DNA of 55,278 nt from Chlamydiota bacterium (GTDB lineage Bacteria; Chlamydiota; Chlamydiia; Chlamydiales; Parachlamydiaceae): contig JABDAE010000003.1 of assembly GCA_013289325.1 (NCBI GenBank), positions 1 to 55,278 on the forward strand, in the 5' to 3' direction. Below, piece after piece: positions 42,000 through 48,916 of the stretch. The translations under genes and the position numbers were made by a program. Each line of letters starts with the position of its first letter. Positions within the stretch are counted from its first letter, which is position 1. Below the pieces are notes generated by a model that saw only the letters and a list, made by a program, of their open reading frames with translations, did not search any database and was not told the origin of the DNA.

Positions 42000-43051
42000 A
42001 AAAACAATTTCTTCAAGTTCCCTTTCAAATCGGCAATTGCACTTTACCAAACAATATCTTTTATGCACCGCTTGCCGGCTGCTCAGACTTTCCCTTTCGC
42101 AAAATGAGTGCGCAATACAGCAAAAAGTATCGCCCCGGACTCATCTTTTGTGAAATGGTCAAGATGGATGCCTTAGTCAGAAACGATCCCGTAACCTTTC
42201 ATATGCTCGACTTTGATAAAGAGATGCACCCAATTGCAGCTCAACTGTGCGGAAGTAAACCATCGCTTGCAGGGCCTTGCGCAAAAATCATCGAAAGCCT
42301 TGGGTTTGATACTGTCGATCTTAACTGTGGATGCCCTGTAGATAAAGTCACAAAAGATGGAAGCGGCTCTGGCCTTTTGAAAAACCCTTCTTTAATTGGA
42401 GAAATTATTTGCAACATGGTCGCCGCCGTTAAAATTCCCGTCACACTCAAAATACGAGCTGGGTGGGATGAGACGCAAATTGTCGGTAAGGAATTAACGA
42501 TTATTGCCGAACAAGCTGGCGCCTGCGCCATCTGCATTCATGGGCGCACGCGTAAGCAAGGATATAAAGGACCTGCGAATTGGGACTATATTAAAGAGTG
42601 TAAAGAAGTTGCTAAATCAATCAAGATCATTGGCAATGGCGACGTTACAGATGGCCCTTCTGCTGCTCGTATGTTTGAGTATACGGGATGCGACGCTGTT
42701 TTAGTTGCAAGAGCCACCCTTGGAAGGCCGTGGATTGGCGAAGAGATCATCCACCACCTTCTCAATGAAGAAATTGTAGAAGAGGGACCTAAACAGCTTC
42801 ATCAAGCCTTAATTGAACATTTCATGTACACTCAAGGCTACCACAACCCCAAAAGAGTTTCTCTAGATATGCGAAGAGTGGGATGTTGGTACTTTAAAAA
42901 GTCCTCTGGAACAAGGCACTTTCGCGATGCGATCAGCAGAGCTTCTTCCTTGCATGAAGTAGAATCCATTATTTCCGACTTTTCATTAGAAAACTTTACG
43001 GTTGATCCCAATGAAAAAAAAGCTGAAGAAGCTTGTCAAGACGAGTGCTAA
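41996..43051 (+). CDS. dusB: tRNA-dihydrouridine synthase
   Basis: The 351-residue flavin enzyme reduces uridine in tRNA D-loops. It has FYAPLAGCSDFPFRKM, AAQLCGSKPSLAGPCAK, the catalytic Cys in VDLNCGCPVDKVTKDGSGSG, LKIRAGWDE, CIHGRTRKQGYKGPANWDYI and IIGNGDV. The C-terminal helical domain ends in an acidic tail with two Cys. The DusB assignment (rather than another Dus) is by overall similarity. Confidence 0.93.
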   Translation: MKKQFLQVPFQIGNCTLPNNIFYAPLAGCSDFPFRKMSAQYSKKYRPGLIFCEMVKMDALVRNDPVTFHMLDFDKEMHPIAAQLCGSKPSLAGPCAKIIESLGFDTVDLNCGCPVDKVTKDGSGSGLLKNPSLIGEIICNMVAAVKIPVTLKIRAGWDETQIVGKELTIIAEQAGACAICIHGRTRKQGYKGPANWDYIKECKEVAKSIKIIGNGDVTDGPSAARMFEYTGCDAVLVARATLGRPWIGEEIIHHLLNEEIVEEGPKQLHQALIEHFMYTQGYHNPKRVSLDMRRVGCWYFKKSSGTRHFRDAISRASSLHEVESIISDFSLENFTVDPNEKKAEEACQDEC

Positions 43052-43118
43052 CACATATGGCTAGTAGTATGTGTTAACAAAAAAAAAGAGGCATTAGAAG
43101 ATAATTCTAATGCCTCTT
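43049..43118. terminator. Two hairpins forming a bidirectional terminator
   Basis: TAACACATA/TATGTGTTA (43049-43076) is followed by an A-run, and AGAGGCATTAGAA/TTCTAATGCCTCT (43087-43117) has a GATAA loop. The A-run before the second stem gives a U-tract to the minus-strand transcript, while the first stem serves dusB. They lie between convergent genes. Confidence 0.8.
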
Positions 43119-43150
43119 GTATATGAGAATCTATTGGCTGCAACTAAAAA

Positions 43151-44314
43151 TTAATTGCAACTTCCTCCACAACTTCCTGTTGTAGAAGTCCAATCTTGGT
43201 GCCAGCAGCATCTGCTATCTAACACGATGATCTCTTCTCTTTTCACTGCGCGATAAGCGATATCATCACAGCAAGAAGTTGGTGCGCAGCATCCACCAAA
43301 GAAATCAAATGGAACATTCAAGGCAATTACACCTTGGCAAGACCCTTTAAATTCTCCATCATAGCCAGCTCTTAGCTCTACTGAGAAGTAGCGACCGATG
43401 TGAGACTCAAGACGCACCATCGCACCCCAGATTTCATCATCTGAATGGTGTCTTTTCACGTCACTGCTGCTAGTATCATTGACTACGCTGTGATCGCCAT
43501 GATGATGGTCATGACGCGGGCTATAGTAGTAAGTCCCAATCGCTCCATAAAGGTCAAAGCAGCTGCAAGCTGTCTTTCTAAAAAACGGCATCCCAACTTC
43601 TAAGTCAAAACCAAAAGTATTGACGTGATTCTTAGAGCAAAGTCCGTGGAAAACTGCCACAGAATTTCCTGCATCAAAATAATCAATCAAAGTGCGGCTT
43701 GAAGATTTTTCATTTTCACCAACTGGAATGTAAACGTTTGCGCGAACGTCCCAGCACTCGCTTAACATTTCAGCGCCAATACCGACGCGATGAAAGCCAT
43801 CGCCATCTTTATGATGGGGATCAAAAAATGGATTAGTGCCTGTAAAGTGCTTTAAGCTGCTTTTTGTTATTGTATCTCCAGAAGCATCTGTAACTACTTT
43901 CACATAGTGACCGTGCTCATGGTGTGTTTCTAAATAGTCGTAATAGGCATTTATGCCAAATACGCGGTGGTTAGTCTCGTAGCGAAGGCCTCCGCCAAAG
44001 TTGCCTGCAAATCTGCCGTCGTTAAGTACGTGCGCGCGCAAATCGACAAACGGAACAAATTCCGCGCATCCACATGAATCCAGAGGAAATGCGCCAAACA
44101 CGCCAAAAGAGGTATACCCTTCTTCATTTTCGATCCATTTGCCTTCTGTATGGGCTACGTAAAGTCTTAAAGGAGACTCTCCTTCTTCACAGCACTCCGG
44201 CGCGCAAACAGGCGCGCATACTGGCTCGCAAGGACTTGCGCACTCAGCAAATGCCGCCATTTGCATCGCGCTTAGCGCGACAACAAAAGCTGCCAATGTT
44301 TTTTTTAATTTCAT
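43151..44314 (-). CDS. Cys-rich outer-membrane protein, inverse-autotransporter-like barrel
   Basis: The 387-residue protein starts at ATG 44314 (a TTG-started extension to 44344 is rejected). It has a signal peptide (MKLKKTLAAFVVALSAMQMA, cleavage after AFA). The Cys-rich linker CASPCEPVCAPVCAPECCEE follows, then a beta-strand-rich body with FGGGLRYETNHRVFGINAYY, HRVGIGAEMLSECWDVRAN and VYIPVG, the pattern of the inverse-autotransporter (intimin/invasin) beta domain. No passenger follows; the chain ends in further Cys-rich sequence (CCAPTSCCDD, CGGSCN). Many cysteines fit the disulphide-linked chlamydial envelope. Two His-rich loops (HHEHGH; RHDHHHGDH) could bind metal. Confidence 0.78.
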   Translation of the reverse strand: MKLKKTLAAFVVALSAMQMAAFAECASPCEPVCAPVCAPECCEEGESPLRLYVAHTEGKWIENEEGYTSFGVFGAFPLDSCGCAEFVPFVDLRAHVLNDGRFAGNFGGGLRYETNHRVFGINAYYDYLETHHEHGHYVKVVTDASGDTITKSSLKHFTGTNPFFDPHHKDGDGFHRVGIGAEMLSECWDVRANVYIPVGENEKSSSRTLIDYFDAGNSVAVFHGLCSKNHVNTFGFDLEVGMPFFRKTACSCFDLYGAIGTYYYSPRHDHHHGDHSVVNDTSSSDVKRHHSDDEIWGAMVRLESHIGRYFSVELRAGYDGEFKGSCQGVIALNVPFDFFGGCCAPTSCCDDIAYRAVKREEIIVLDSRCCWHQDWTSTTGSCGGSCN

Positions 44315-44355
44315 GTTAAATGATTCTCTCTTGTTAAATTTCAAAAAAATTAGTC

Positions 44356-44389
44356 ACACCTTAAGCCTCGTTTAAAGGGCTTAAGGTGT
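44356..44389 (-). terminator. Hairpin between collagen-like and barrel genes
   Basis: ACACCTTAAGCC (44356-44367) pairs with GGCTTAAGGTGT (44378-44389), a perfect 12-bp stem. On the minus strand a T-run (complement of 44342-44350) follows after six to seven bases. It terminates the upstream collagen-like gene or attenuates into the barrel gene. Confidence 0.7.
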
Positions 44390-44409
44390 AAATACTTTGT
44401 AACCTCTTT

Positions 44410-45348
44410 TTAAAGAGTGTCGCCTACGTACTCAATAGTCCACGCAGCAGATATATTTGTATCTTTATCATTTACTGTGTGTCCTGGGAATGCTCTTGGA
44501 TAATCGCCCTTAAAACCGCCATATACTACGCTACCGTTAACGCTAGCGTTGACAATAGAAATCACATCACCTGCGTCAAAATGCACAATGCTCGTGCTAT
44601 TGAGTTCAGCAGGTATGCGGCTGGTAAAACTGCCAGGCACAGTCATTGGCAATACACTTGGGACCACTGTAAACTGACTGCTATTAAGCGATCCAGTGAA
44701 AGCTGGGGTCTTAGATGGTGTAATGACATCACTGGCTTGACCATGCCATACCACTAAAGCTAAGAATGTGAAATCGTCAGCGTAACTAGTAGCTGGATCG
44801 CCGAGAGTACCGGGTTTACTCGCAACAGCACCGGGTCTAGTCGAAAGAGTGTCACCCTGGAAGTGAATGTTAAGCTGATAATATCCAGTTTTCTGTACGG
44901 CTAATCCGGCAACTAAGCCTCCATTGCCATTGACACCGAGTGGATCTTGGTCAAGGACTAATCCAAATTCATGAACGTTAGAAGATGTTGAAAAATCGAG
45001 AAGGCCCCAATCACCTGCTGTAGAACCTGTATTAACAATAAATAACCCTCCAGGCACAGCTTTAAAATTGTCGACACCACCACGAGCAGTCGTAACAGGT
45101 CCTGTCATCTCTTTGCTATAGAGGTATGCAAATGGACCATTTGGACCTGTTCTACCCACTGCTCCCGTAGCACCCGTAAAACCCATAGGGCCCGCAGGAC
45201 CTCTTGCAGGCACGCTACATCCGCGCGCTTCTACCGATCCAACTAAGTCAACCTGGCCGCTTGTAAATGCCACAGCAGCGTTTGCACTAAGAGAGAAACC
45301 AAGGAGTGTTGTTAAGGACAACATTGCCAAACTCTTCATATTCATCAT
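44410..45348 (-). CDS. Second secreted collagen-like protein
   Basis: The 312-residue protein has a signal peptide (MKSLAMLSLTTLLGFSLSAN, preceded by MMN). A short Gly-X-Y tract of about nine triplets (ARGPAGPMGFTGATGAVGRT, GPNGP) lies near residues 47-72, then about 240 strand-rich residues ending AAWTIEYVGDTL, like the ISIEYLGTPS end of the protein at 39129-40331. Shared elements include a phrase of the type (F)DAGDVISIVNASV versus LKAGDIIRVIDVTV. The two are therefore distant paralogues with collagen stalks of different length. It is upstream of, and on the same strand as, the Cys-rich barrel gene. Confidence 0.83.
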   Translation of the reverse strand: MMNMKSLAMLSLTTLLGFSLSANAAVAFTSGQVDLVGSVEARGCSVPARGPAGPMGFTGATGAVGRTGPNGPFAYLYSKEMTGPVTTARGGVDNFKAVPGGLFIVNTGSTAGDWGLLDFSTSSNVHEFGLVLDQDPLGVNGNGGLVAGLAVQKTGYYQLNIHFQGDTLSTRPGAVASKPGTLGDPATSYADDFTFLALVVWHGQASDVITPSKTPAFTGSLNSSQFTVVPSVLPMTVPGSFTSRIPAELNSTSIVHFDAGDVISIVNASVNGSVVYGGFKGDYPRAFPGHTVNDKDTNISAAWTIEYVGDTL

Positions 45349-45500
45349 AAGGAACCTTCCTTTTTTTGTTTTTCAAAAGCTTATTTGATAGAGGACTTTT
45401 GCTCCATTGAATGATAGTTCTTTTTTTATTGCAAGATTATTTTTTATTCTATAAAGACAGAACAAGAGAAAAGTTACACAACATATTGGATATGTATAGT

Positions 45501-46337
45501 TTAAGACTTTTCCAAAACAGCGTCCATCACGCGATCCAAATCATCCAAACTATAGTAATTAATAAGAATTTTCCCTTTTTTCCCGTTTCCTTGAATGGTG
45601 ACTTTAGTGCCAAGTTTTTGCTGCAGCTTGCTTGCAAGCTCTTCTAGATAAAAGTCGCGATCGACATAGATGAGTTTTTTTCTTTTTTCCTTTTTAGATA
45701 TTTTTAAAGCCACTTTTTCAGCTTCTCTTACATTTAATTGATCGCGCATGATCATTTCAAAAAGAAGATTTTGCTTACTTTGCCCATCAAGGGTTAAAAT
45801 CGCCTTCGCATGCCCCATTGTCATGACACCATTTGCAATGGCCTCTTGGATATTCTCGGGAAGACTGAGGAGGCGCAAATAATTTGCAACGCTTGAGCGC
45901 TTTTTCCCAATTTGCGTTGCTAGTGCCTCTTGCGTAAATTGAAACGACTGAATTAACCGCTGCAGCGCTTTGGCTATTTCTAAAGGATTGAGATCGACGC
46001 GTTGAATATTTTCAATTAGGGCCGCTTGCGCCGATGTTTTTTCTGATGTATCCCGAATCACGACTTGCAATCGCTTTAAACCGGCAAGCCCCGCGGCGCG
46101 AAATCTGCGCTCTCCTGAAATGATTTCATACATCTTTCTTTCAGACATCTTTTCACAAGGAAGCGCTCTTACTAAGGGAGGGTGTAAAAGCCCAACTTGT
46201 ATAATGGATTGCGAGAGCTCCTCAAGCTCTACTTGGGAAAAATAACTTCTCGGCTGGTGGGGATTGACGATAATTTGTTCGATATCCACTTCGCGTATAA
46301 CATCTAATGCGCAAGCGTTGCCCTCTTCTTTTTCCAT
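45501..46337 (-). CDS. parB: Chromosome-partitioning protein ParB
   Basis: The 278-residue protein starts at ATG 46337 with AAGG upstream; the frame extends to 46382 without a ribosome site. It has the ParB N-terminal domain with VNPHQPRSYFSQVELEELSQ, the CTPase/box motif ISGERRFRAAGLAG, the helix-turn-helix LATQIGKKRSSVANYLRLL, MTMGHAKAIL, and a C-terminal dimerisation region. No parA is adjacent and no parS-like palindrome was spotted nearby. It is divergent from the next gene. Confidence 0.94.
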   Translation of the reverse strand: MEKEEGNACALDVIREVDIEQIIVNPHQPRSYFSQVELEELSQSIIQVGLLHPPLVRALPCEKMSERKMYEIISGERRFRAAGLAGLKRLQVVIRDTSEKTSAQAALIENIQRVDLNPLEIAKALQRLIQSFQFTQEALATQIGKKRSSVANYLRLLSLPENIQEAIANGVMTMGHAKAILTLDGQSKQNLLFEMIMRDQLNVREAEKVALKISKKEKRKKLIYVDRDFYLEELASKLQQKLGTKVTIQGNGKKGKILINYYSLDDLDRVMDAVLEKS

Positions 46338-46499
46338 ATAACAAAACCTTGTAAAAAATCCTTGTAAAAAAACATCGAGCAAGAAATTATGAGATAAATT
46401 ATATTAGCTGATTTGAAAACCTAAAGTCTAGCTGGATTTTAGGGTGTGTCCCTATGCTATTTTCAAAATTTTGACCTACATTTAACCCATGGCATTGAT

Positions 46500-47306
46500 A
46501 TGACAAAAAAATCTCACCTCGACTTAGAACTCGATGAATCTGGGTCTTTCCGAATGGAAAAATTCACGGCATGGATTTCAGCATACGGGAAGATGGTGAT
46601 TTACACTCTAGCTGCTCTTATTTTACTTATCGTTCTTTTATACCGCTTTAGCTTTGGATATCAAGGGAGACAAGAGCTCCAATTTCTCGCTGCTTCAAAT
46701 GATTTTAATACCCTTATCAATTCAAATGATCCAACAACGACTTCAAAAGCACTTCAGCGCCTTTCCCAATCGATGCAGGCACATCCAGAACTTCATGCAT
46801 CATATGACGGCGCAATAGCAGAGATACTTATCAAAAATGGGCAGATTAAAGAAGCTTTGCCCTATGCAACCAGTGCGCTGCAGCGCACTGAAAATACTAT
46901 TGCCCCATTTTATACTGCATTTTCTGCCGCAACGCTTCTCATTGAGCAAGGGCTATATAAAGAAGCTTTAGAAAAAGCTAATGCTTTAAAAACACAAATG
47001 ATTGAAGGCCACCAACACAAGGTCAATACAGAAGCTGAAGGACAAGACAAAAATTTTGACAGCGCTCTTTTTGCGATGAATCTGTTTAGAATAGGAATTT
47101 TATCCGAACAAACTCACGATGCTACACAAGAGCTTAAAACGTGGCACGAATGGAAACAATATGCAGGGCTAACAGATGCCAAAGAGCTGCCTATAAAAAT
47201 AGAGCCGAGCGGCTTTAATTTGTTATCTCAACAAATGGCCGTTGGCGCCTTTTCTTTACCTGACTATATCGCTTATAGAGAAAGCCAATTAAAGAAAGGC
47301 GCATAA
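46500..47306 (+). CDS. Single-TM protein with TPR-like helical repeats
   Basis: The 268-residue protein begins at ATG 46500 (the GTG-started extension to 46446 lacks support). Residues about 30-50 form one transmembrane helix (MVIYTLAALILLIVLLYRFS), with a short acidic cytoplasmic N-terminus and a large helical C-terminal part containing TPR-type pairs (AEILIKNGQIKEALPYATSA; AATLLIEQGLYKEALEKANA). The layout resembles YfgM-type ancillary proteins of the envelope. I cannot assign a specific function. Confidence 0.75.
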   Translation: MTKKSHLDLELDESGSFRMEKFTAWISAYGKMVIYTLAALILLIVLLYRFSFGYQGRQELQFLAASNDFNTLINSNDPTTTSKALQRLSQSMQAHPELHASYDGAIAEILIKNGQIKEALPYATSALQRTENTIAPFYTAFSAATLLIEQGLYKEALEKANALKTQMIEGHQHKVNTEAEGQDKNFDSALFAMNLFRIGILSEQTHDATQELKTWHEWKQYAGLTDAKELPIKIEPSGFNLLSQQMAVGAFSLPDYIAYRESQLKKGA

Positions 47307-47520
47307 ATTACCTTGTAAACAAAATGCAAGGAGACCCTGTCGACATGTAAAAGCCTATGTATTTCGGTACAACTTTTACGTGAAGACAACCCAATAACAG
47401 TGGAGACCCTGAAAGGGGAGACAAGAGCAAAAAGGGAGGTGACGCAAGGCAGTGATCAAACACGCTCAAAAAACCACAAGACCTTTGGGATGAATGATAA
47501 TTATTAGATGGAGATAGATT

Positions 47521-47691
47521 GTGAGTCCAAATATTTGCTCACTTGCTATTGATGAAGCTAAAGAGTTGGATCTATTTGAGCCAGATCTTAAGGTCATCAT
47601 CAATCAGCATTATTCAAAATCTCTCGCATCGCCCCTCACATCCAAACAAGATGTGACAAGAGTATCCGGGAGAATCACCGTATCCTTCTAA
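47521..47691 (+). CDS. Possible small protein (56 aa)
   Basis: The GTG at 47521 has GGAG seven bases upstream, and the frame reads SPNICSLAIDEAKELDLFEP and on to RVSGRITVSF before TAA. The composition is protein-like (mixed, no runs), but it matches no family I know and could be fortuitous inside a non-coding RNA. The terminator 30 bases later would end its transcript. Confidence 0.35.
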   Translation: MSPNICSLAIDEAKELDLFEPDLKVIINQHYSKSLASPLTSKQDVTRVSGRITVSF

Positions 47692-47722
47692 CTGTAAAGT
47701 TAAGAAGATGTGGCAGGTAACT

Positions 47723-47768
47723 AAGCGGTCATCAAGGCCTTAAATGGCATGATGGCCGCTTTTCTTTC
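47723..47768 (+). terminator. Rho-independent terminator before dprA
   Basis: AAGCGGTCATCA (47723-47734) pairs with TGATGGCCGCTT (47750-47761) over 12 pairs including one G-U, followed by TTTCTTT. It ends transcription from the gap region just ahead of dprA. Confidence 0.8.
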
Positions 47769-47785
47769 AAAATTTGGATTTGTAT

Positions 47786-48868
47786 ATGAATGAAATCGAA
47801 TCTCTTGTCATCTTGTCTTCGATTCCCTCTCTTGGACCGATCAAAATCCGCGCGTTAATCGATCGCTTCGGGACAGCAGAAAAAGCTCTAAAGGCGCCTT
47901 TGCAGCAAATTGCAGAACTTAAAGGTTTTAGCGCAATAGCCCCCTTTTGGAATAGCTGGCAGCAAAATCTATTGTGGCAGCAAGATCTAAAACTTGCAGA
48001 AAAAGAAAATGTCCAAATTATCCCGTTTACAAGCCCAATTTTTCCCAAATCTTTATTAAATACAAATGATTTTCCCACCCATTTGTATGTGAAGGGATCT
48101 TTGCTTGAGCAAGATCGTTTAAGCCTTGCCGTCATCGGCACAAGAAACGCCACCATCTACGGGATGGAATCAGCTGAAACCATTAGCCAAGTTCTTGCTG
48201 AAAATGGATGTACGATCGTAAGCGGCCTTGCTAGGGGAATTGATACAGCAGCTCATAAAGGAGCCTTAAAAGGTGGACGAACAATTGCTGTGATCGGATC
48301 TGGACTTTCTCACATTTACCCGGCAGAAAACAAAAAACTAGCAGAACAAATTTGCCAAAGCGGGGCGCTCATTAGTCAATTTCAGATGTTGACCCCGCCG
48401 GATAAGCACAATTTTCCCCGCAGAAATAAAATAGTCAGCGGTTTAACACTTGGCTCTCTTTTAATTGAGGCCCCGATCAAAAGCGGCGCGATGATCACGA
48501 TGGAGTCTGCCTATATGCAAAAAAGAAAGCTCTTTGCGCTCCCAGGAAGAGCTGATCAAGAGAATTTTACCGGCAATCATATGTTGATTAAATCTGGCAA
48601 AGCCGCACTTATCGATGGCGCAAACGATCTTTTATCTCACTTTAATTTGAAAAAATCTCCATCTCCTTCACAACCGATTAATTCTTCCTTAAGCGAAGAA
48701 GAAAAGCTGCTACTTAATCTTATGTCAAATCAAGAAATGACTATTGATGAGCTAACCTCAAAAGCAAAATGGCCAGTATATCAAGTGCAAAGAATTTTGA
48801 TGGGCTTACTTTTAAAAAAGGCCATTAAAGAATTCGCCGGAAAAATTTATAAAAAAACTGCTGCATAA
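47786..48868 (+). CDS. dprA: DNA processing protein DprA/Smf
   Basis: The 360-residue protein loads RecA on incoming single-stranded DNA during transformation. The start is ATG 47786; a TTG at 47774 lies twelve bases upstream. The N-terminal helical part includes IPSLGPIKIRALIDRFG. The Rossmann-like core shows LAVIGTRNATIYGMESA, IVSGLARGIDTAAHKGALKG, IAVIGSGLSHIYPAENKKLA, FPRRNKIVSGL and the EAPIKSGAMITMESA segment. A C-terminal winged helix (MTIDELTSKAKWPVYQVQRI) is present. topA follows 48 bases later, a common pairing. Confidence 0.95.
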   Translation: MNEIESLVILSSIPSLGPIKIRALIDRFGTAEKALKAPLQQIAELKGFSAIAPFWNSWQQNLLWQQDLKLAEKENVQIIPFTSPIFPKSLLNTNDFPTHLYVKGSLLEQDRLSLAVIGTRNATIYGMESAETISQVLAENGCTIVSGLARGIDTAAHKGALKGGRTIAVIGSGLSHIYPAENKKLAEQICQSGALISQFQMLTPPDKHNFPRRNKIVSGLTLGSLLIEAPIKSGAMITMESAYMQKRKLFALPGRADQENFTGNHMLIKSGKAALIDGANDLLSHFNLKKSPSPSQPINSSLSEEEKLLLNLMSNQEMTIDELTSKAKWPVYQVQRILMGLLLKKAIKEFAGKIYKKTAA

Positions 48869-48916
48869 AATCATTTGAAATATCACAATCACGTCAAAAT
48901 TCCAAATGAGAAAAAT

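Larger units (their letters stand above)
47307..47773 (+). other. 467-base gap with GGAGACC repeats and possible structured RNA
   Basis: Between the TPR-like gene and dprA no long frame exists. The first 200 bases contain GGAGACCCTG twice (about 47332 and 47402) and GGGGAGAC once, interleaved with a stem GTAAAAG/CTTTTAC (about 47347-47381), then a GGGAGGTGACGC segment. The recurrence of GGA in short loops is the look of a regulatory RNA or a leader. A small frame (47521-47691) and a strong terminator (47723-47768) follow. It lacks the signatures I know for RNase P RNA, tmRNA and SRP RNA. Confidence 0.4.

Noticed and set aside
45501-46500. A parS site or replication origin beside parB
   Set aside because: No parS-like 16-bp palindrome or DnaA-box cluster was seen, and parA is not adjacent.
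47307-47520. RNase P RNA, tmRNA or SRP RNA
   Set aside because: The conserved cores I would expect (for example GAGGAAAGTCC, or GGTTCGA with an acceptor stem, or the SRP GGAAGGAAGCAG loop) are absent.
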